From Prevotellaceae bacterium UBA1716 (lineage in GTDB: Bacteria > Bacteroidota > Bacteroidia > Bacteroidales > Bacteroidaceae): DNA of 5,597 nucleotides. The position numbers and the translations under genes are program-made. Within the stretch, counting starts at the first letter, position 1, and every line of letters begins with the position of its first letter. The notes beneath the pieces are model-generated. The model was not told where the DNA came from. It was given only the letters and a program-made list of their open reading frames with translations, and did no database searches. The stretch lies in NCBI GenBank assembly GCA_002317225.1, contig DCIW01000026.1:605-6201 (forward strand). Direction: 5' to 3'. Shown in pieces: positions 1 through 5,597 of this stretch.

Positions 1-848
1 GTCCACTTAGGATCCTTAGAGCAGATGATACCACCCTTAGAGAATGAAAGCTTACGAGCAGAGAAGTAGATGAGATCGAAGTGATCAGCAAGGAGATGAT
101 AGATATCCTTAACTTCCATGTACTTGCAGCGTGGCTCACGCATCTTCATGAAGTAGATATTGTCCTGAAGAAGAGAAGCATCAAGAACCGAAAGACAACC
201 TGTCTCGTGACAGATATCAGTAACTGCGAGCATGTTCTCGAGAGATACTGGCTGACCACCGATAAGGTTTGTACCTGCCTCTACACGAACATAAGCTACA
301 TTCTCAGAACCGATTTCGCTGATACGCTGACGGAGAAGATCAAGGTCATAGTCGCCCTTGAATGGATCATCAGACTGTGGAATAAGACCCTTCTTCTGAA
401 CGAGTTCTTCAACTGTAGCACCACAACGAGTAGCATGAGCCTTAGTTGTAGTGAAGTGGAAGTTCATGAGAGCTACCTTACCAGGAGCACAGAATGCCTC
501 AGCGAGGATATTTTCACAAGCACGACCCTGGTGAGCAGGAAGGATGTTCTCGCAACCGAACACTTCCTTAACTGCAGCCTTAACGCGGAGGAATGTCTCA
601 GTTCCAGCATAAGCATCATCAGCACGCATCATTGCAGCGAACTGGAGGTCAGACATAGCGTTAACACCTGAGTCAGTAAGCATATCCATATAGATATCCT
701 TGTTCTCGAGGAGGAATGTGTTGTTGCCTGCCTCTTGCATCTTGCGGAGACGTTCTTCAACTGGGAGAAGGTTCAACTTCTGAACCATACGCACTTTGTG
801 CATTTCGAGTGGAACTTGGTTCTCACTCTTGTAGAATTTAACTGCCAT
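1..848 (-). CDS. PLP-dependent beta-eliminating lyase (tryptophanase / tyrosine phenol-lyase family), C-terminus outside window
   Basis: The family cleaves the side chain of tryptophan or tyrosine (giving indole or phenol, pyruvate and ammonia) in the cytoplasm with pyridoxal phosphate. The start is the ATG complementary to 846-848, giving 282 visible codons of a family usually about 455-475 residues long. Seen: an N-terminal stretch ERLRKMQEAGNNTFLL then TDSGVNAMSD, very close in style to tyrosine phenol-lyase; DAYAGT with Tyr80, the family acid-base tyrosine position; HQGRACEN around Arg109, the cofactor phosphate-binding motif; TNLIGGQPVS with Asn194; Asp223 in LDASLLQDN, expected to contact the pyridine nitrogen; and SARK with Lys266, the expected Schiff-base lysine. 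Odd: the arginine normally three residues after that aspartate is Leu226, and the residue after the lysine is Leu rather than Asp. The family is secure; the substrate (Trp, Tyr or another amino acid) cannot be decided because the C-terminal specificity residues are missing. It is divergent from an AraC-type regulator. No Shine-Dalgarno motif; the leader is A-rich. Confidence 0.9.
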   Translation of the reverse strand, partial: MAVKFYKSENQVPLEMHKVRMVQKLNLLPVEERLRKMQEAGNNTFLLENKDIYMDMLTDSGVNAMSDLQFAAMMRADDAYAGTETFLRVKAAVKEVFGCENILPAHQGRACENILAEAFCAPGKVALMNFHFTTTKAHATRCGATVEELVQKKGLIPQSDDPFKGDYDLDLLRQRISEIGSENVAYVRVEAGTNLIGGQPVSLENMLAVTDICHETGCLSVLDASLLQDNIYFMKMREPRCKYMEVKDIYHLLADHFDLIYFSARKLSFSKGGIICSKDPKW

Positions 849-925
849 TTTTTAGGTTTTTATAATTGTTATTTAAGAATTGCTAATTAAAAGTATTAGG
901 AACACTAAAAATTTGTGTGCGGATG

Positions 926-952
926 CAAATTTACATCTATAATTGTACTCAA
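926..952 (-). promoter_or_regulatory. Candidate Bacteroidetes-type promoter for the lyase gene
   Basis: Read on the minus strand, 933-926 is TAAATTTG, a full match to the Bacteroidetes -7 box TAnnTTTG. A TTG lies at 952-950 with a 16-bp gap, slightly shorter than the usual 17-23. Transcription would begin near 919, giving a leader of about 70 nt before the ATG at 848. The -7 match is strong; the -33 spacing is less convincing. Confidence 0.45.
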
Positions 953-977
953 TATGGAACATTTTTCAAGTTTGTTC

Positions 978-1053
978 TACCAATTTCACTTTTTATGCAT
1001 AAATATACCAATTTCCACTACCTTTATTACTGATTATCCAAAAAATCTTGGTA
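978..1053. promoter_or_regulatory. Operator-like cluster in the divergent spacer: repeated TACCAA words around a palindrome
   Basis: The 10-mer TACCAATTTC occurs twice in direct orientation, at 978-987 and 1006-1015 (28 bp start to start). Exactly between them lies the perfect 12-bp palindrome TTTATGCATAAA at 992-1003. The core hexamer appears a third time inverted, as TTGGTA at 1048-1053, overlapping the first bases of the regulator's predicted -7 box. AraC-family proteins commonly bind paired direct repeats, so these are plausible binding sites for the adjacent regulator; that link is inference. In an AT-rich spacer some repetition arises by chance. Confidence 0.35.
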
Positions 1054-1059
1054 AATTTG
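1030..1059 (+). promoter_or_regulatory. Candidate Bacteroidetes-type promoter for the AraC-family regulator
   Basis: TAAATTTG at 1052-1059 matches the -7 consensus TAnnTTTG at every fixed position. CTG at 1030-1032, 19 bp upstream, is a two-of-three match to the -33 TTG. Initiation would fall near 1066, leaving a leader of about 33 nt. The 11-mer around this box (1051-1061) is the exact reverse complement of 924-934, the lyase -7 region, so the two promoters mirror each other. Confidence 0.45.
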
Positions 1060-1098
1060 CACATAAAGTTAAGTAAAAACGACTAACTAACAGTTAAA

Positions 1099-1992
1099 AT
1101 GATAGTACAAGTAAAGGATTTAGACCAATTTAACGCATATTTCCATCAAAAGACATTACACCCGCTTATGAGTGTGGGTGATTTGTCGAAAGCAGACGTT
1201 TCGCTTTTCTCACCAACCGATTTCAATATGTATTGTGTGGTATTGATGGATGCAGACTTTGGCGAGTTGTTGAAAGGAGGCACTTGTGTTCGTTATAAGC
1301 CAGGCACTGTGTTCACGCTTCGACCAGGGCAAGTTGTGTCGATGAATCTTGATTCCGCGAAAAGACCAAAAGGTTGGATGCTTGCTTTCCGTCCCGAATT
1401 GCTCATTAAGACAGGACTTGGTCGTGACTTCTATATGTTCAATTACTTCAACCAAGATGTGTTTGAAGCCCTTGAACTATCTTCTTCCGAACGAAATGTG
1501 CTATTGAATTGTTTTGGTAATATCTTTGCCGAATTGCACGCTCCAGATGACAATTTGACTGGGCACATGCTTCGTCTTGGAATTGGTCATTTGCTTAGTT
1601 ATTGCAAACGCTACTACGAAAGACAATTTGAGACTGAGATAAAGAACAACTCAAGCATTATCACTCGTCTGAGTGTGTTGCTTGATGATTATCTTTCGAG
1701 CGGAATGCCTGAGCAGAAAGGTCAACCAACCGTTGCTTGGTGTGCAGAGCAATTCCATTTGTCACCAAACTATTTCGGTGATGTGGTGAAGCGAGAACTC
1801 CACATGACTGCTCAAGAATATGTTCAGCAAAAGATAATCTCTGCAGCAAAGGTGATGCTTCGCGACCCTCGATTGTCGGTTTCTGAGATTGCAGAAACAC
1901 TTGGATTCACTTACCCTAATCACTTCACTCGTCTTTTCCACAAGAAGGTGGAGATGTCTCCATCCGAATTTAGAAGGACTATAGGTTTATGA
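1099..1992 (+). CDS. AraC-family transcriptional regulator
   Basis: A 297-residue DNA-binding regulator with the normal two-part AraC layout and length. Residues about 20-180 form an N-terminal ligand or oligomerisation domain; the part around 60-105 (RYKPGTVFTLRPGQ and following) resembles the cupin-like sensing fold. Residues about 190-297 form the double helix-turn-helix domain: first helix pair near 213-235 (VAWCAEQFHLSPNYFGDVVKR), second near 262-284, followed by the characteristic family end SPSEFRR. The start is the first ATG after an in-frame TAA at 1084-1086, so it is well constrained; there is no Shine-Dalgarno motif. It is divergent from the beta-eliminating lyase across a 250-bp spacer and lies 63 bp upstream of an ABC exporter on the same strand. 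It may regulate either neighbour and itself, but the sequence gives no effector. Many Bacteroidales AraC proteins control unlinked targets, so the role remains open. Confidence 0.92.
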   Translation: MIVQVKDLDQFNAYFHQKTLHPLMSVGDLSKADVSLFSPTDFNMYCVVLMDADFGELLKGGTCVRYKPGTVFTLRPGQVVSMNLDSAKRPKGWMLAFRPELLIKTGLGRDFYMFNYFNQDVFEALELSSSERNVLLNCFGNIFAELHAPDDNLTGHMLRLGIGHLLSYCKRYYERQFETEIKNNSSIITRLSVLLDDYLSSGMPEQKGQPTVAWCAEQFHLSPNYFGDVVKRELHMTAQEYVQQKIISAAKVMLRDPRLSVSEIAETLGFTYPNHFTRLFHKKVEMSPSEFRRTIGL

Positions 1993-2020
1993 GTTATGAG
2001 TTGTGAGTTGTGAGATATGA
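1991..2020 (+). repeat. Heptamer tandem repeat after the regulator stop codon
   Basis: Four consecutive 7-bp units run GAGTTAT (1991-1997), GAGTTGT (1998-2004), GAGTTGT (2005-2011) and GAGATAT (2012-2018), followed by GA. The array begins inside the regulator's TGA stop (1990-1992). Simple GAGTT(A/G)T arrays look like intergenic low-complexity sequence; no function is evident, but unit number could vary by slippage. Confidence 0.75.
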
Positions 2021-2060
2021 ACCCCGAAGGGCTCGACGTTAGTCAATTGTGAGATATGAA
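2008..2060 (+). repeat. 14-bp direct repeat, second copy supplying the exporter start codon
   Basis: TTGTGAGATATGAA occurs at 2008-2021 and again at 2047-2060, 39 bp apart. The second copy contains the ABC exporter ATG (2056-2058). The first copy has an ATG at 2017 in the same frame, which opens 11 codons and stops at TGA 2050-2052, four bases before the exporter start. This looks like a duplication around the small insert at 2022-2046. Confidence 0.7.
2022..2049 (-). repeat. Small repeat element, related in inverted orientation to the parE-leader element
   Basis: Read on the minus strand, 2049-2030 is CAATTGACTAACGTCGAGCC. This matches CAATTGACTACGTCGGGCT at 4137-4155 on the plus strand, apart from one single-base gap and one or two substitutions. 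It adjoins the hairpin word CCCGAAGGG (2023-2031), which recurs at 4219-4227. The element lies inside the 14-bp direct repeat pair. It is probably a copy or remnant of a family of dispersed intergenic repeats. Confidence 0.5.
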
Positions 2061-3894
2061 AGAATTTTTCCAGATAATGGGCAAGTATTTTGCCCGATAC
2101 AAGAAATATATAGTAAGTGCGTTGGGAGTGAATGTGCTCTCATCTGTGCTCAACCTGTTTTCTTTTGCTACAATTATACCTATTTTGAATATATTGTTCC
2201 AAAAGGAAGAGAAGGCATACGAGTACATGCCGCTTTCGTGGGACAAGATTGATGACTTGAAGACTATCCTTCTCAATGATGTCAATTACTATGCACAACT
2301 GATGGTGGAGCAACATGGACCAGCCACCACAATGCTTCTGCTCGGTATAGTCCTTTCCATCGCTACCTTCTTCAAGACTGGAGCCTACTTTGGAGGTTCG
2401 GCTCTCTTGATGCCTCTCCGCACTGGAGTCATTCGCGATATCCGCAATGACATATATAATAAGGTGTTACGCCTTCCGCTTTCGTTCTTCAGCGAAGAGA
2501 AGAAGGGCGATATACTCACCCGTGTAAGTACCGATGTCAATGAGATTGATGCGAGTATAGGTGCTTCGCTCGATACCTTGATCAAGAATCCTATCCTTAT
2601 CGTAGTGTATATGGGAATGCTCATAGCACTCAGTTGGCAACTCACCCTGTTCACCCTTCTTGTAGTGCCAATCCTTGCAGTTGCGATTGGTAAGATTGGT
2701 AAGTCGCTCAAGGCAAACAGCATCCTCCAGCAATCTAAGCTCTCAGATAGCATCAGCCAATTTGAGGAGACCCTTGGAGGACTTCGTATCATCAAGGCGT
2801 TCATTGCAGAGAAGAAGATGCAGGATCGTTTCGAGAAGGTCAACGAAGAATTTCGTGATATAGCCAACCGCGTGGCCATTCGTCAATCGGCAGCTCATCC
2901 GGTGAGCGAATTTCTTGGTACCGTGATGATTGTCATCGTATTATGGTTTGGTGGTTACCTCATCTTCTCGGGCAAGTCAAGTCTCGATGGCGGTGTGTTC
3001 ATCTATTATCTCGTGATACTTTACAGCACACTCCAGCCATTGAAGGATATCTCCAAAGCAGGTTATTCGGTGCAGAAAGGACTTGCAAGCATGGAACGAA
3101 TCAACAAGATTCTTGAGGCTGAAAACAATATCAAGGAGACTGCTAATCCTAAGCAAATCAACGAACTCCACAACTGCATCGAACTCAAGAATGTATCTTT
3201 CTCATACGATGCTTCGCGTGAGATTCTTCATCAGATATCCTTGAAGGTCAACAAAGGTGATACCATTGCTCTCGTTGGCCAATCGGGTTCGGGAAAGAGT
3301 ACGCTTGTGGACCTTATCCCACGTTTCCATGATGTCTCATCCGGAGAGATTGATATCGATGGGCAAGATATCCGCACCCTCTCGCTCCATTCGCTTCGTG
3401 GACTTATCGGAAATGTGAATCAGGAGGCAATCCTCTTCAACGATACCATATTCAATAATATAGCGTTTGGAGTGGAAAATGCCACTCAAGAACAAGTGGA
3501 GGCGGCAGCGAAGATTGCCAATGCCCACGAATTCATCATGGAGATGGAACAAGGTTATCAGACCAATGTAGGTGATCGTGGAGGTCGCCTTTCGGGAGGT
3601 CAGCGCCAACGTATTTCCATTGCTCGAGCTATCCTCAAGAATCCTCCAATCCTTATCCTCGACGAAGCCACTTCAGCACTTGATACCGAAAGCGAACGAC
3701 TCGTTCAAGATGCACTCGAAAAACTCATGAAGACTCGCACCACCATCGCCATCGCCCATCGCCTCTCCACTATCAAGAATGCTAATATCATCTATGTGCT
3801 TCACGAAGGCAAGATAGTGGAACAAGGTACGCATGAACAGCTCATTGCACAAGGTGGTTATTATAAGAAGTTGAACGATATGCAGAGTTTGTAA
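2056..3894 (+). CDS. ABC exporter, fused permease and ATPase, MsbA-like
   Basis: A complete 612-residue half-transporter that would act as a homodimer in the inner membrane. The N-terminal permease (about 1-335) shows hydrophobic segments near 18-46, 90-110, 176-196, 198-216, 287-305 and 314-331, the six expected of a type I exporter. The extended loop near 47-88 is predicted to lie outside. The nucleotide-binding domain is intact: Walker A GQSGSGKST (408-416), Q-loop Gln456, signature LSGGQRQR (512-519), Walker B ILILDEATS with Asp536 and Glu537, D-loop SALD, and switch His568. Architecture and length match the lipid A flippase MsbA and related lipid or drug exporters; substrate cannot be read from motifs, so MsbA is a resemblance, not an assignment. 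The start follows an in-frame TGA at 2050-2052. It lies 63 bp after the AraC gene with no promoter recognised between, so co-transcription is plausible. Confidence 0.93.
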   Translation: MKEFFQIMGKYFARYKKYIVSALGVNVLSSVLNLFSFATIIPILNILFQKEEKAYEYMPLSWDKIDDLKTILLNDVNYYAQLMVEQHGPATTMLLLGIVLSIATFFKTGAYFGGSALLMPLRTGVIRDIRNDIYNKVLRLPLSFFSEEKKGDILTRVSTDVNEIDASIGASLDTLIKNPILIVVYMGMLIALSWQLTLFTLLVVPILAVAIGKIGKSLKANSILQQSKLSDSISQFEETLGGLRIIKAFIAEKKMQDRFEKVNEEFRDIANRVAIRQSAAHPVSEFLGTVMIVIVLWFGGYLIFSGKSSLDGGVFIYYLVILYSTLQPLKDISKAGYSVQKGLASMERINKILEAENNIKETANPKQINELHNCIELKNVSFSYDASREILHQISLKVNKGDTIALVGQSGSGKSTLVDLIPRFHDVSSGEIDIDGQDIRTLSLHSLRGLIGNVNQEAILFNDTIFNNIAFGVENATQEQVEAAAKIANAHEFIMEMEQGYQTNVGDRGGRLSGGQRQRISIARAILKNPPILILDEATSALDTESERLVQDALEKLMKTRTTIAIAHRLSTIKNANIIYVLHEGKIVEQGTHEQLIAQGGYYKKLNDMQSL

Positions 3895-4011
3895 ATAGTT
3901 TGAGGTTCTGCTTTAGGCATACTTCTTGTTGTTAGGTAAGGTTGCAGAGCAAAAACAGCACTCTCCACGAACAGAAAGCCAAGGCAATTCTACAAACTTT
4001 ATACGAAAATG

Positions 4012-4041
4012 TTGCTAATCGGTAATTTTTTCTTATCTTTG
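4012..4041 (+). promoter_or_regulatory. Bacteroidetes-type promoter, probably for parE
   Basis: TTG at 4012-4014, a 19-bp gap, then TATCTTTG at 4034-4041 match the -33 and -7 consensus (TAnnTTTG) at every fixed position with ideal spacing. This is the best promoter match in the window. Initiation near 4048 would give parE a leader of about 230 nt that includes the whole palindromic element. It could instead drive a short non-coding RNA ending within the spacer. Confidence 0.55.
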
Positions 4042-4083
4042 CAAATTGAAAATACTGGTTCTTCAGAGATTTGTGTGAAAGAT

Positions 4084-4228
4084 GCGCTTCGCGCCAATGG
4101 AAAAAACACAAAAGAAACAATAAAAACATAAAAAAACAATTGACTACGTCGGGCTAAAAGTTCCATTGTTGGTTTTTTCTTGTTTTTGTTCTGTTTATTG
4201 AAGGTTTTTCTTACATGGCCCGAAGGGC
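4084..4228. repeat. Imperfect ~145-bp palindromic element in the parE leader
   Basis: The ends mirror each other. 4084-4099 is GCGCTTCGCGCCAATG and the reverse complement of 4214-4228 is GCCCTTCGGGCCATG. Each end is also a mini-hairpin with a three-base loop (GCGC-TTC-GCGC and GCCC-GAA-GGGC), and the two differing positions change together so both stems stay paired. Inside, an A-rich arm (about 4100-4140) opposes a T-rich arm (about 4161-4212), with exact blocks such as CAATGGAA (4095-4102) against TTCCATTG (4161-4168). The centre, 4137-4155, carries the word shared with 2030-2049. It could be a small non-autonomous repeat or an RNA hairpin in the leader. Confidence 0.55.
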
Positions 4229-4281
4229 ACAAATCATCATTCAAACTAAATCCCGAATTACCAAAATACTTAAAACTCATA

Positions 4282-5597
4282 ATGGAAGAACAGAATCTTA
4301 ATACACCACAACCTCAGAACTATGATGATGGCAATATCATCACCCTCACAGGTGTTGAGCATATCCGCCTTCGTCCAGGTATGTATATCGGACGACTCGG
4401 AGATGGTTCGCATGCTGAAGATGGTATCTATGTGCTCCTCAAGGAAGTAATCGACAACTCTATCGATGAGTTCAAGATGAAGGCCGGCAAACGCATCGAG
4501 GTGGAGATTACCGACAACCTCTGCGTGTCAGTTCGCGACTATGGTCGAGGCATTCCTCAGGGAAAGATGATCGAGGCGGTGTCTATTCTCAATACCGGTG
4601 GTAAGTACGACTCCAAGGCATTCCAGAAGTCTATCGGTTTGAACGGAGTTGGTACTAAGGCGGTCAATGCCCTCTCTTCACGATTCGAAGTTCGTTCTTA
4701 TCGTGATGGAGTGGTGCGTATTGCCAAGTTTGAGAAGGGAAAGCTTGTTGATGACCAAACTATGGATACTGAAGAAGAAAACGGTACATACGTCTTCTTC
4801 GAACCAGACAATTCGCTCTTCCTCAACTATAAATATCGCAATGAGTTTGTGGAGACAATGCTCCGCAACTATACATACCTCAACACAGGACTCGAAATCT
4901 ATCACAATGGTCGTCGAATCGTGAGCCGTAATGGTCTTAAGGACCTTCTCGTAGATACGATGGACACTACTCCGCTCTATGATATCATCCATCTCAAGGG
5001 CGATGACATCGAGATAGCATTCACCCATACCAATCAGCAGTATGGTGAGGAGTATCACTCATTCGTAAATGGTCAGCACACCATCCAGGGAGGTACTCAT
5101 CAGAGTGCTTTCAAGGAGCATATTGCACGCACCATCAAGGAGTTCTTCTCCAAAAATTATGAATATGGAGATATCCGTTCGGGAATCGTTGCTGCTATTG
5201 CAATCAATGTGCAGGAACCACAATTCGAGTCTCAGACCAAAATCAAACTCGGTTCGCTCACTATGGAACCAAATGGTGGTGTGAGTGTAAACAAGTTTGT
5301 GGGCGATTTCATCAAGACCGAAGTGGACAACTACCTTCATAAGAACCTCGATGTAGCCGAAATCATCGAGTCGAAGGTTAAGGATAATGAGCGTGACCGT
5401 AAGGCAATTGCTGGTGTCACAAAACTTGCTCGAGAACGTGCCAAGAAGGCTAACCTCCACAATCGCAAACTCCGTGATTGTCGCATCCACCTCAACGATG
5501 CCAAGGGCGACCGCAAGGAAGAATCATGCATCTTCATTACCGAGGGTGACTCTGCATCAGGAAGCATCACCAAGAGTCGCGATGTGAACACACAGGC
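4282..5597 (+). CDS. parE: DNA topoisomerase IV subunit B (ParE), C-terminus outside window
   Basis: The ATPase subunit of topoisomerase IV, which with ParC decatenates replicated chromosomes. 438 codons are visible of a protein usually about 620-660 long. Seen: HIRLRPGMYIG near residue 30; the GHKL ATP site KEVIDNSIDEF, with Glu55 (expected general base) and Asn59 (magnesium ligand); RDYGRGIP with Asp86; the glycine-rich lid GLNGVG (119-124); the transducer loop QTK with Lys320; and the start of the TOPRIM domain, EGDSASG, with catalytic Glu421. The form LLKEVIDNSIDEF after GRLGDGSHAEDGIY is that of Bacteroidetes ParE, whereas GyrB has a HHLVYEVVDNSIDEA-type sequence, so ParE is preferred to GyrB. 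The ATG at 4282 gives a short polar tail (MEEQNLNTPQ) before the conserved fold. There is no Shine-Dalgarno motif. It has its own promoter candidate, and parC would be expected nearby but is not in view. Confidence 0.93.
   Translation, partial: MEEQNLNTPQPQNYDDGNIITLTGVEHIRLRPGMYIGRLGDGSHAEDGIYVLLKEVIDNSIDEFKMKAGKRIEVEITDNLCVSVRDYGRGIPQGKMIEAVSILNTGGKYDSKAFQKSIGLNGVGTKAVNALSSRFEVRSYRDGVVRIAKFEKGKLVDDQTMDTEEENGTYVFFEPDNSLFLNYKYRNEFVETMLRNYTYLNTGLEIYHNGRRIVSRNGLKDLLVDTMDTTPLYDIIHLKGDDIEIAFTHTNQQYGEEYHSFVNGQHTIQGGTHQSAFKEHIARTIKEFFSKNYEYGDIRSGIVAAIAINVQEPQFESQTKIKLGSLTMEPNGGVSVNKFVGDFIKTEVDNYLHKNLDVAEIIESKVKDNERDRKAIAGVTKLARERAKKANLHNRKLRDCRIHLNDAKGDRKEESCIFITEGDSASGSITKSRDVNTQ

Larger units (their letters stand above)
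3895..4281. other. 387-bp spacer between the exporter and parE
   Basis: No credible protein gene is seen here on either strand. 3895-4005 has no clear terminator for the exporter: only a weak TCTGC/GCAGA pairing (3907-3911 with 3944-3948) with no following T-run. A good promoter match sits at 4012-4041, and the rest of the spacer is largely taken up by the palindromic element at 4084-4228. Confidence 0.6.

Noticed and set aside
81..671. Open frame of 196 codons on the plus strand
   Set aside because: It is exactly antisense to the lyase, whose minus-strand frame carries many conserved family motifs; the plus-strand translation shows no recognisable domain.
3895..3960. Possible terminator after the exporter
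   Set aside because: Only a 5-bp pairing with a long loop is found and no T-run follows; too weak to annotate.
4097..4123. 8-codon lysine-rich frame in the parE leader, considered as an attenuator peptide
   Set aside because: The lysine codons follow from the A-rich repeat arm, and no alternative terminator structure could be recognised.
3999..4280. Minus-strand open frame of 93 codons in the 387-bp spacer
   Set aside because: Its composition follows the A-rich and T-rich palindromic repeat, it shows no family motif, and it runs across the parE promoter region.
4215..4301. 28-codon plus-strand frame overlapping the parE start
   Set aside because: The start falls within the repeat hairpin, the frame differs from parE, and nothing supports its translation; it is probably chance.
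4636..4656. Asn121 in GLNGVG of ParE where E. coli GyrB and ParE have His
   Set aside because: I believe this form is common in Bacteroidetes ParE proteins, so it is a lineage feature rather than an anomaly.
4678..5490. Minus-strand open frames of 126 and 143 codons
   Set aside because: They are shadows of the parE reading frame, which is intact and shows the full set of ATPase motifs.

Overview
The window looks like ordinary chromosomal sequence from a Bacteroidales bacterium, most likely a Prevotella/Segatella relative. The evidence is as follows. Three spacers carry close matches to the Bacteroidetes sigma-factor consensus (TTG, about 19 bp, TAnnTTTG). Starts lack Shine-Dalgarno motifs and sit in A-rich leaders. 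The type IIA topoisomerase B subunit has the Bacteroidetes ParE flavour. Genus assignment is inference from gene style, not from a marker gene.

Layout. 1-848 (minus strand): the N-terminal 282 codons of a PLP-dependent beta-eliminating lyase of the tryptophanase/tyrosine phenol-lyase family, cut by the window edge. 849-1098: a divergent control region with a promoter for each flanking gene, a repeated TACCAA word and a 12-bp palindrome. 1099-1992 (plus): an AraC-family regulator. 1993-2055: a short spacer made of heptamer tandem repeats and a small repeat element. 2056-3894 (plus): a complete 612-residue MsbA-like ABC exporter. 3895-4281: a 387-bp spacer with a strong promoter match and a ~145-bp imperfect palindrome. 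4282-5597 (plus): the first 438 codons of topoisomerase IV subunit B (parE), cut by the window edge.

How the parts may work together. The regulator is divergent from the lyase, and the spacer contains operator-like words, so it may control the lyase, itself, or both (inference). The exporter follows the regulator by 63 bp on the same strand with no promoter recognised between them, so read-through is plausible. parE appears to have its own promoter and a leader of roughly 230 nt.

The genes are recognisable families; no new multi-gene system is evident. The points most worth a second look are two: the lyase carries non-standard residues at active-site positions, and related small repeat elements sit in inverted orientation on both sides of the exporter gene, the larger one lying in the parE leader.
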